From JBBQKF01 sp964549475 (lineage in GTDB: Bacteria; Bacillota; Clostridia; Saccharofermentanales; UBA5734), in contig CAZJXH010000251.1 in assembly GCA_964549475.1 (NCBI GenBank), forward strand, positions 1 to 5,519: a DNA stretch of 5,519 bases. Reading direction: 5' to 3'. Below are positions 1-5,128 of the stretch, in pieces (position 1 is the stretch's first letter; each line of letters starts with the position of its first letter). The position numbers and the translations under genes are program-made. The notes under the pieces were generated by a model. It worked only from the letters and a program-made list of their open reading frames with translations, was not told where the DNA came from and did no database searches.

Positions 1-120
1 ACCGGCGCGGAAGTGAAAGTCCAGGCTATCATGGATTTGCTGAAGGATTATGAAATTATAGAAGTGGTAAGAACCGGGCAGATTGCAATAGAACGCGGTG
101 AAGAATGTATGAAGCTATAA
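1..120 (+). CDS. ilvN: Acetolactate synthase small (regulatory) subunit, C-terminal fragment
   Basis: Only the last 39 codons are present; the gene runs in from the left edge and ends in TAA. The translation begins TGAEVKVQAIMDLL and continues DYEIIEVVRTGQIAIERG, ending ECMKL. The pattern of a TG turn, a helix, then E-V-V-R-T-G and a terminal E-R-G matches the C-terminal domain of IlvN/IlvH, which follows the N-terminal ACT domain in proteins of about 160-170 residues. The subunit binds the catalytic IlvB subunit in the cytoplasm, raises its activity and in many species confers valine feedback inhibition. The valine site lies in the ACT domain, outside the window, so feedback sensitivity cannot be judged. 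The gene is followed after 70 bp by ilvC on the same strand, the usual ilvBN-C order. Identity rests on a short segment but the motif and context agree. Confidence 0.86.
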   Translation, partial: TGAEVKVQAIMDLLKDYEIIEVVRTGQIAIERGEECMKL

Positions 121-175
121 AGATTGATTTCCCGATATGGAACAGTTTTAGTTTTGTAGAAAAGGAAACATGAAA

Positions 176-184
176 AAGGGGGAG
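176..184 (+). promoter_or_regulatory. Ribosome binding site of ilvC
   Basis: The purine run AAGGGGGAG ends six bases before the ATG at 191. An in-frame upstream ATG at 170 would add seven residues (MKKGENK), but the only AAGGA near it (162-166) is just three bases away, too close for efficient use. This decides for the start at 191, which also gives a protein beginning MKKIYKDTE, as IlvC proteins usually do. Confidence 0.75.
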
Positions 185-190
185 AATAAA

Positions 191-1192
191 ATGAAGAAAA
201 TTTACAAAGACACCGAGTGTATCACAAAAGCCCTGGATAATAAAACAGTCGCTGTGATTGGATATGGCAGCCAGGGGCATGCCCATGCGCTAAACTTGAA
301 AGATAGCGGTATCAATGTGGTCGTGGGACTTTACGAAGGAAGCAAGTCTCGGGAAAAGGCCGAAAGTATGGGATTGACTGTTCTTTCAGCGGCGGAAGCG
401 ACAAAAATCGCCGATCTTGTGATGATTCTGATTCCGGACGAAAAGCAGCATGACCTGTATGTCAGCGAGATCGCCCCAAATCTGACGGCAGGCAAGACAC
501 TTGCCTTTGCCCACGGTTTCAATATTCACTACAGAAGAATCGATCCGCCAAAAGATATCAATGTCATCATGATCGCTCCGAAAGGCCCCGGCCATACAGT
601 CCGCAGCCAGTATAAGATCGGGCGCGGTGTTCCGGCTCTTTTTGCGATACAGCAGGATGCGACAGGCCATGCCCAGGATATTGCTTTTGCTTATGCCCAT
701 GGGATTGGCTGTTCCCGCGGCGGATTGCTGCAGACCACATTCAAGGAAGAGACTGAGACCGATCTATTCGGAGAGCAGGCGGTTTTATGCGGAGGCGTTT
801 CCGAATTGATGAAAGTCGGATTCGAGGTTCTGGTCGAGGGAGGGTACGATCCCGAAAATGCTTATTATGAATGCGTCCACGAAATGAAGCTGATTGTTGA
901 TTTGATCGCCCAGGGCGGGTTGAGTCTCATGCGCTATTCCGTGAGCGATACTGCCGAATATGGGGATTATTGCGTTGGCCGTAGAATTATCACCGATGAG
1001 ACCAAGAAAGAAATGAAAAAAGTCCTGCAGGAGATTCAGGAAGGAAAATTTGCAAGGGATTGGATCTTGGAGAATCAATCCGGCCGTGCGAACTTCTATG
1101 CCCGCCGTCGTATCGAGTCAGAGCACATGGTTGAGAAAATCGGCCGTGAGGTCCGTTCGATGATGAGCTGGAATGGAGAAATTGAAGTATAG
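191..1192 (+). CDS. ilvC: Ketol-acid reductoisomerase, class I (short form)
   Basis: Complete gene of 333 residues, the normal size of the short class I enzyme. It catalyses Mg2+-dependent alkyl migration and NAD(P)H reduction of acetolactate or acetohydroxybutyrate to the dihydroxy acids, the second common step of valine and isoleucine synthesis, in the cytoplasm. The N-terminal Rossmann domain has GYGSQG at residues 24-29; the cofactor loop reads GLYEGSKS (46-53). HGFNIH contains the catalytic His108, and PKGPGH the conserved Lys131. The C-terminal knotted helical domain shows the metal ligands Asp191 and Glu195 in DLFGEQ, Glu227 and Glu231, and substrate-binding Ser252 in SVSDTAEYG. All expected catalytic residues are present. 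The loop has Tyr48 where many NADPH enzymes have Arg, while Ser51 and Ser53 remain, so NADPH is likely but not certain. It follows ilvN by 70 bp, probably cotranscribed, and ends before a strong terminator. Start chosen at 191 from the ribosome binding site. Confidence 0.97.
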   Translation: MKKIYKDTECITKALDNKTVAVIGYGSQGHAHALNLKDSGINVVVGLYEGSKSREKAESMGLTVLSAAEATKIADLVMILIPDEKQHDLYVSEIAPNLTAGKTLAFAHGFNIHYRRIDPPKDINVIMIAPKGPGHTVRSQYKIGRGVPALFAIQQDATGHAQDIAFAYAHGIGCSRGGLLQTTFKEETETDLFGEQAVLCGGVSELMKVGFEVLVEGGYDPENAYYECVHEMKLIVDLIAQGGLSLMRYSVSDTAEYGDYCVGRRIITDETKKEMKKVLQEIQEGKFARDWILENQSGRANFYARRRIESEHMVEKIGREVRSMMSWNGEIEV

Positions 1193-1265
1193 AGCGTACA
1201 TGCTTGATTTTTTATCATCTGAGATTCATAGTGTATAGATAAAAGAATAAAAGAAAAGATACAAT

Positions 1266-1302
1266 AAAACTCCTGATCTGCTTCAAGCATCAGGAGTTTT
1301 TC
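1266..1302 (+). terminator. Intrinsic terminator after ilvC
   Basis: A 12-bp perfect stem pairs AAAACTCCTGAT (1266-1277) with ATCAGGAGTTTT (1289-1300) around an 11-base loop, and is followed directly by a T run in TTTTTC. It lies 73 bp after the ilvC stop and should end the ilvN-ilvC transcript. On the opposite strand the same stem runs into TTTTATTGT, a weaker T tract, so it may also stop read-through from ilvB, although it lies about 210 bp beyond the ilvB stop. Confidence 0.9.
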
Positions 1303-1349
1303 TGTATACTATATTCTCGCTTTGAATTAGGACTTGCTGAATAACGAGG

Positions 1350-1426
1350 CTTGCATTTACGTATTATCACAATAAGTAAATGCAAATGCAAGGATTTTTA
1401 TAGGTTGCTTTCGAAATCCTTGCATT
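1350..1426. repeat. Tandem perfect inverted repeats (two hairpins) with interchangeable arms
   Basis: Hairpin A pairs TTGCATTTAC (1351-1360) with GTAAATGCAA (1376-1385), a perfect 10-bp stem with a 15-base loop. Hairpin B pairs AATGCAAGGATTT (1385-1397) with AAATCCTTGCATT (1414-1426), a perfect 13-bp stem with a 16-base loop. The two stems share base 1385 and otherwise sit back to back. Because all four arms carry a TTGCAT/ATGCAA core, CTTGCATTT (1350-1358) can alternatively pair with AAATGCAAG (1384-1392), which would exclude both A and B. Neither hairpin is followed by a strong T run on either strand, so they are not standard terminators. Function unknown; the arm matches themselves are certain. 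Confidence 0.85.
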
Positions 1427-1510
1427 AACCCCTGATTATCAAAATTATTGCTACTGTGTGTTATTGATATGCTATTGATGCATAAAATTCCTGATATTTC
1501 CAATTCTGTT

Positions 1511-3211
1511 TCAATCCATTTCCGGAAATATCATTTCATGCGGCTGTTTGCCGGGCGGAATGATCGGATAAACGTTTTCGTTCCCGTCAAGGATGCAATG
1601 CAGTAAATAAGGTCCTTTTGTTTCGAAGGCTTTTCGGACTTCTATCTCGAATTCCTGCGTGTTGTTAGCACGGGAAGAAGCAATTCCATATGCCTCGCCG
1701 ATCATGACAAAGTCCGGATTGTTATTCATGATGGTTTCACAATAGTGCTTGTTGTAAAACAATTCCTGCCATTGTCTTACCATTCCCAGGCAGGCGTTAT
1801 CCATAATGAATATTTTCACATTGCATTGCAGTTTCTGAAGAAGCCCGAGTTCCTGGATTGTCATTTGAAATCCACCGTCTCCGGCAAACAGGATAACCTC
1901 GCGGTCCGGGCAGGCAACCGCTGCTCCGATCGCCGCAGGAAGTCCGAATCCCATCGTCCCGAGTCCACCTGAGGTGATAAAGGATCGCGGCGACTCCACT
2001 GGGAAATGCTGAGCGGCAAACATTTGGTTCTGGCCGACATCCGTGACTAAAATAGGATTTTTCCCTTTGCAAATCGTTGCAATGGTGCGTATGACATATT
2101 GTGGAAGCATGATCCCTTTGTTTCGATACATTTCTTTCTTAACCATATTATATTGGGATTGTTTCTCTTCCAGTTCCGAAAGCCATTCCGACCACAGAGC
2201 GTTGCTGTCAAAAACAGGCATACTCGCCAGCATGATTTTAAAGAAACGGGCGGCATCATCCTCTATTTCAATGGTTGGATGAATCAGTTTGCCAATTTCA
2301 GCAGGATCAATATCCACATGAATGACAACACGGTTCTTGGTGTCATACTTAGCGGGATTTCCAATCACACGATCACTGAACCGCATTCCGACCGCCAGAA
2401 TCAAATCACATTTCCCCAATGCGGTGTTCGCCTGCGGCGATCCATGCATTCCGACCATTCCCAGGCACTTTGGACTGTCTTCGGGAAAAGCGCCTTTTCC
2501 CATCAATGTATGTGCAATAGGAATCGACGTTTTATCAACAAATTCTTTCAAATAGTCCGTCGCACCGGAAGATAGAACCACTCCCCCGCCTACAAGAAGC
2601 AATGGTCGGGAAGATTTGAGCAGCGCGGCATAAACATCCGAAACAAAATTTTCGGACCGTACTTTTTGCGGACGATGTCGATGATATTCATTGTTCTTAT
2701 TTTTTGAGGATTCAATCGTCGCACTGAGGATGTCCTTGGGAATATTGACAAGAACCGGACCAGGCCTTCCGTCAGTCGTCAGATTCCAGGCTTCTTCCAG
2801 AGTCGGCAGCAGTTCTTCCGGCTTCATCACACGATAATTGTTCTTTGTGATCGGCTGGGTTATCCCATTGATATCCGCTTCTTGAAATGCATCGCTGCCG
2901 ATGGATTCTCGATTGACCGCGCCTGTGATTGCAAGGACCGGAACCGAATCCAGATAAGCATCGGCAAGTCCCGTTACCAAGTTCGTCGATCCGGGTCCCG
3001 AGGTGGCAATCATGACACCGATCTTGCCAGTCGCTTTGGCATACCCTTCAGCAGCATGAGCGGCGCCTTGTTCATGTCTGGTTAAAATATGGGGAAATTT
3101 CGCCTTATATATCGCTTCATATAGGATGACAACAGGACCACCCGGATATCCAAATGCGCTGGTAACTTTTTTTGATTCTAAAAAAGCAATGACGGTTTCT
3201 GCTCCATTCAT
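1511..3211 (-). CDS. ilvB: Acetolactate synthase large (catalytic) subunit, anabolic type
   Basis: Complete gene of 566 residues, the usual length. The thiamine diphosphate (ThDP) and FAD enzyme condenses pyruvate with a second pyruvate or with 2-ketobutyrate, the first common step of valine/leucine and isoleucine synthesis. Order: N-terminal ThDP-enzyme pyrimidine-binding domain with YPGG (22-25) and catalytic Glu47 in RHEQGAAHAAEGYA; central FAD-associated domain with GMRFSDRVIG (275-284), the form seen in anabolic enzymes rather than fermentative AlsS; C-terminal pyrophosphate domain with GDG (444-446) and Asn472 of the metal site, then MVRQWQ (477-482) and a NVYPIIPPG tail. No key residue is missing. 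Two positions tied to herbicide binding are unusual: Pro26 and Asn100. It begins one base after the ilvD stop with an AGGAGG nine bases upstream inside the ilvD end, so translational coupling is likely. No ilvN follows it; the nearest small subunit is the + strand fragment at the left edge. Confidence 0.96.
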   Translation of the reverse strand: MNGAETVIAFLESKKVTSAFGYPGGPVVILYEAIYKAKFPHILTRHEQGAAHAAEGYAKATGKIGVMIATSGPGSTNLVTGLADAYLDSVPVLAITGAVNRESIGSDAFQEADINGITQPITKNNYRVMKPEELLPTLEEAWNLTTDGRPGPVLVNIPKDILSATIESSKNKNNEYHRHRPQKVRSENFVSDVYAALLKSSRPLLLVGGGVVLSSGATDYLKEFVDKTSIPIAHTLMGKGAFPEDSPKCLGMVGMHGSPQANTALGKCDLILAVGMRFSDRVIGNPAKYDTKNRVVIHVDIDPAEIGKLIHPTIEIEDDAARFFKIMLASMPVFDSNALWSEWLSELEEKQSQYNMVKKEMYRNKGIMLPQYVIRTIATICKGKNPILVTDVGQNQMFAAQHFPVESPRSFITSGGLGTMGFGLPAAIGAAVACPDREVILFAGDGGFQMTIQELGLLQKLQCNVKIFIMDNACLGMVRQWQELFYNKHYCETIMNNNPDFVMIGEAYGIASSRANNTQEFEIEVRKAFETKGPYLLHCILDGNENVYPIIPPGKQPHEMIFPEMD

Positions 3212-3212
3212 A

Positions 3213-4940
3213 TCATATGTCCTCCTGTCTTATCATCATGATAGCACCATCACTTGCTTTCCCAACGAGCATGGTGTATTTTGCAAGGATTCCGTCAAGC
3301 TGACGGTCCGGTTGTCGAACGCGCGGTCTTGAAAAGATTTCAGTCTCGGTAAGTGGTGTGACGGTTCCATTCAACGACTTTTTAACGATTTGGATGGATC
3401 GTTTTGGAATGTCAATTTCAATCAAATCCCCTTCGACGATATAGGCGATCGGTCCTCCGAGAGCCGCTTCCGGGCAGACATGTCCGGTCGAGGAACCGCG
3501 TGTCGCTCCAGAAAATCTTCCGTCGGTGACAAGAGCGACAGAATGATCAAGTCCCATTCCGGCTAAAGCACTTGTCGGAGTAAGCATTTCACGCATTCCC
3601 GGTCCGCCGCGGGGGCCTTCGAAACGGATGACCACTACATCATCGGGATGGATTTCGTTGTGGAAAATCGCTCGGGAGGCTTCATCCTCGGAGTTGAATA
3701 CTCTGGCTGGTCCGCAGTGCTTTAGCATTTCGGGAGATACCGCGCCCTTCTTGACGACACAGCCTTCTGGTGCCAAATTTCCGAAAAGAACCGCCAGCCC
3801 GCCATCTTTGCCTATCGGATCCGTCACCGGATGGATTACTTTTCCGTCTGCTTCGTGATATTGCTTAGATGGGAATGGAGCTTTATGTTGTTCCACTCGC
3901 TCAAGGATTGTGCCGTCCACACTGACCGCATTGCCATCAATGAGTCCGCCTTGAAGCAATTCCGCCATCACTGCGCTGATTCCTCCCGCTTCATTCAAAT
4001 CCGAAATGAAATAGGGTCCTGCCGGATTCAGTTTACAAAGTTGCGGAGTTGTATCCCCTATTCTGCTGATATCGGTCAATTCCACCGGTACCTTCGCTTC
4101 TCTTGATATTGCAAGCAGATGCAGGACGGTATTGGTTGATCCGCCCAGTGCCATATCGACTTTGAGTGCATTTTCGATGGCGGCCTTGGTCATGATGTCT
4201 TTCGCTCTGATATTTTTTTCGACAAGAGAAAGAATCTGTATCCCGGTCATTTTTGCATGGCGGATCCGATCGGAATAAACCGCCGGAATGGTGCCGTTTC
4301 CAGGAAGTGCCATTCCCATGGCCTCGGTCAGGCAATTCATCGTGTTCGCTGTATACATCCCGGAACAGCTTCCACAGGTCGGACACGCGGATTGTTCCAT
4401 GCAAGTCAGCTCATCGTCCGTCATTTTGCCGCTGGCATGTTTCCCCACCGCTTCAAACAAATCCGACAATCCGATTCGCTTCTCATTATATTTGCCTGGA
4501 AGCATAGGCCCTCCGCTGATAAAAATACTGGGAATGTTCACTCTTGCAGCAGCCATCAGCATTCCGGGAACGACCTTGTCGCAGCTGGGAATGAAAACGA
4601 CTCCGTCAAATTGGTGTGCGCGAAGCATGATTTCGCAGCTGTCCGCAATCCAGTCACGGCTGACCAGAGAATATTTCATTCCCTCATGATTCATTGATAT
4701 TCCATCACAGACGGCAATCGAAGGAAATTCGAACGGAATTCCGCCGGCCATGCGTATACCGGATTTGACGGCTTCGGTTATGGTTCTCAAATGAATATGT
4801 CCAGGGACAATCTCATTGAAAGAATTCACAACACCAATAAATGGCTTGTTCATTTCTTCCTCTGTCAATCCCAGTGAATATAGGAGAGCCCGATGAGGTG
4901 CCCTTCCGGGTAGTTTTTTGATTGAATCGCTGATCATCAT
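3213..4940 (-). CDS. ilvD: Dihydroxy-acid dehydratase
   Basis: Complete gene of 575 residues, slightly above the common 550-570. It is the iron-sulfur, Mg2+-dependent enzyme that dehydrates 2,3-dihydroxy acids to 2-keto acids, the third common step of valine and isoleucine synthesis. Visible family marks: VNSFNEIVPGHIHL (38-51), VCDGISMNHEGMKYSL (77-92), SCDKVVPGM (119-127) with the cluster Cys120 and the Asp121-Lys122 metal site, CPTCGSCSGMYTANTMNCL (186-204) with cluster Cys192, and TDGRFSGATRG (472-482) with the catalytic-base Ser477. The PGH rather than PCN sequence near residue 47 and Cys78 in VCDG place it with the PGH-type enzymes of E. coli and Bacillus; whether the cluster is [4Fe-4S] or [2Fe-2S] cannot be settled here. 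Two adjacent ATGs (4940 and 4937) lie five and eight bases after an AGGAGG; 4940 is taken, but either could serve. It lies between leuB (188 bp upstream) and ilvB (1 bp downstream). Confidence 0.97.
   Translation of the reverse strand: MMISDSIKKLPGRAPHRALLYSLGLTEEEMNKPFIGVVNSFNEIVPGHIHLRTITEAVKSGIRMAGGIPFEFPSIAVCDGISMNHEGMKYSLVSRDWIADSCEIMLRAHQFDGVVFIPSCDKVVPGMLMAAARVNIPSIFISGGPMLPGKYNEKRIGLSDLFEAVGKHASGKMTDDELTCMEQSACPTCGSCSGMYTANTMNCLTEAMGMALPGNGTIPAVYSDRIRHAKMTGIQILSLVEKNIRAKDIMTKAAIENALKVDMALGGSTNTVLHLLAISREAKVPVELTDISRIGDTTPQLCKLNPAGPYFISDLNEAGGISAVMAELLQGGLIDGNAVSVDGTILERVEQHKAPFPSKQYHEADGKVIHPVTDPIGKDGGLAVLFGNLAPEGCVVKKGAVSPEMLKHCGPARVFNSEDEASRAIFHNEIHPDDVVVIRFEGPRGGPGMREMLTPTSALAGMGLDHSVALVTDGRFSGATRGSSTGHVCPEAALGGPIAYIVEGDLIEIDIPKRSIQIVKKSLNGTVTPLTETEIFSRPRVRQPDRQLDGILAKYTMLVGKASDGAIMMIRQEDI
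3221..3226 (-). promoter_or_regulatory. Ribosome binding site of ilvB inside the ilvD 3' end
   Basis: On the minus strand AGGAGG lies in the last codons of ilvD, nine bases before the ilvB ATG at 3211. A closer ATG (3216-3214) overlaps the ilvD TGA but opens only a two-codon frame (ATG ATA TGA), so the start at 3211 is the productive one. The placement fits coupled translation of ilvD and ilvB from one message. Confidence 0.8.
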
Positions 4941-4945
4941 ATATT

Positions 4946-4951
4946 CCTCCT
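4946..4951 (-). promoter_or_regulatory. Ribosome binding site of ilvD
   Basis: AGGAGG on the minus strand, five bases before the ATG at 4940 and eight before the second ATG at 4937. A 6-bp stem could form between ATTCCT (4968-4963) and AGGAAT (4948-4943), which covers half of this site, so accessibility may depend on RNA folding. That folding is inferred, not shown. Confidence 0.85.
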
Positions 4952-4953
4952 AT

Positions 4954-4975
4954 AAGTTTGCCAGGAATCGTTTAT
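4954..4975 (-). repeat. Imperfect 22-bp direct repeat, copy 2 (next to ilvD)
   Basis: Minus-strand ATAAACGATTCCT, then GGC, then AAACTT. It matches the copy at 5046-5067 at 19 of 22 positions, differing only in the central triplet; the first 13 bases are identical. The copies are 92 bp apart in the leuB-ilvD gap. This copy joins the orphan AGGAGG on one side and the true ilvD ribosome binding site on the other. Confidence 0.85.
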
Positions 4976-4981
4976 CCTCCT
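4976..4981 (-). promoter_or_regulatory. Orphan Shine-Dalgarno-like sequence upstream of ilvD
   Basis: A second minus-strand AGGAGG lies exactly 30 bases upstream of the true ilvD site. No ATG, GTG or TTG follows at usable distance, and the ilvD frame is closed upstream by a TAG at 4952-4950. It can pair as GGAGG with CCTCC about 17 bases further upstream (near 5000-4996). It may be a ribosome standby site, a leftover of a duplication, or chance. Confidence 0.45.
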
Positions 4982-5045
4982 AAAATAGATTGTAAGGGAG
5001 GTGCATTTCTTTTGTTTTATTAGGAAATGCCCTGACGATTCATAA

Positions 5046-5067
5046 AAGTTTATTAGGAATCGTTTAT
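5046..5067 (-). repeat. Imperfect 22-bp direct repeat, copy 1 (distal to ilvD)
   Basis: Minus-strand ATAAACGATTCCT, then AAT, then AAACTT, the partner of 4954-4975. After it comes TTTTATGAATCGTCAG, which loosely resembles the ilvD start (ATATGATGATCAG), as if part of the ilvD start region had been duplicated, but without a ribosome binding site here. A shared binding site for a regulator is the other reading; the repeat has no internal dyad symmetry. Confidence 0.8.
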
Positions 5068-5128
5068 TGTCTTTGTTCTGTCATGGGTTCCGATCAATCC
5101 CATTCCAGTTGATTCTATTCTGTCTGAT

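Larger units (their letters stand above)
1193..1510. other. Gene-free convergent intergenic region between ilvC and ilvB
   Basis: This 318-bp region separates the 3' ends of the two operons. It contains the ilvC terminator and the tandem hairpin block at 1350-1426. The remainder is AT-rich and I find no open frame with a credible ribosome binding site and no tRNA-like fold. A short near-repeat, TATTGATATGC next to TATTGATGCA (about 1462-1481), is the only other local structure. The stretch probably serves transcription termination for both sides and may carry the remnant of an inserted element. Confidence 0.7.
4941..5128. other. leuB-ilvD intergenic gap
   Basis: 188 bp, long for genes in one operon. 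It contains the two 22-bp direct repeats, the orphan and the real Shine-Dalgarno sequences, and a third related ATTTCCTAATAA segment (minus strand, about 5028-5017). I see no good sigma-70 promoter pair, no strong terminator, and no T-box consensus such as GGGTGG with its antiterminator. Very short minus-strand frames exist (16, 7 and 8 codons) without convincing ribosome binding sites. The gap may allow ilvD-ilvB expression to be set separately from leuB. Confidence 0.6.

Noticed and set aside
124..152. Possible promoter between ilvN and ilvC (TTGATT, 17 bases, TTTAGT)
   Set aside because: Only about four of six matches in each box, within a short gap of a normally cotranscribed pair; chance is a sufficient explanation.
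170..190. In-frame ATG giving IlvC a seven-residue extension (MKKGENK)
   Set aside because: Its AAGGA is only three bases away, whereas the ATG at 191 has a strong site six bases upstream and gives the usual IlvC N-terminus.
1331..1360. Possible insertion sequence end (GACTTGCTGAATAA)
   Set aside because: No matching inverted end, no target duplication and no transposase fragment are visible; the resemblance is from memory only.
2644..2660. Half of a CodY-like motif (AATTTTCGGA)
   Set aside because: Lies well inside the ilvB coding region and lacks the second half of the palindrome.
4257..4697. Long antisense open frames over ilvD (146 codons) and over ilvB (158 codons at 2099-2575)
   Set aside because: They are mirror frames of well-conserved genes; the translations resemble no family and have no convincing start signals.
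4980..5006. Leader peptide frame MHLPYNLF upstream of ilvD
   Set aside because: Only two leucines in eight codons, no real ribosome binding site, and no terminator-antiterminator pair after it, so it does not look like an attenuation leader.
5058..5108. 16-codon minus-strand frame (MGLIGTHDRTKTINDS) after leuB
   Set aside because: No Shine-Dalgarno sequence and no enrichment in branched-chain codons.
4941..5128. T-box riboswitch controlling ilvD-ilvB
   Set aside because: T-boxes are common before ilv and leu genes in this phylum, but the conserved T-box sequence and a terminator are absent and 188 bp is short for one.
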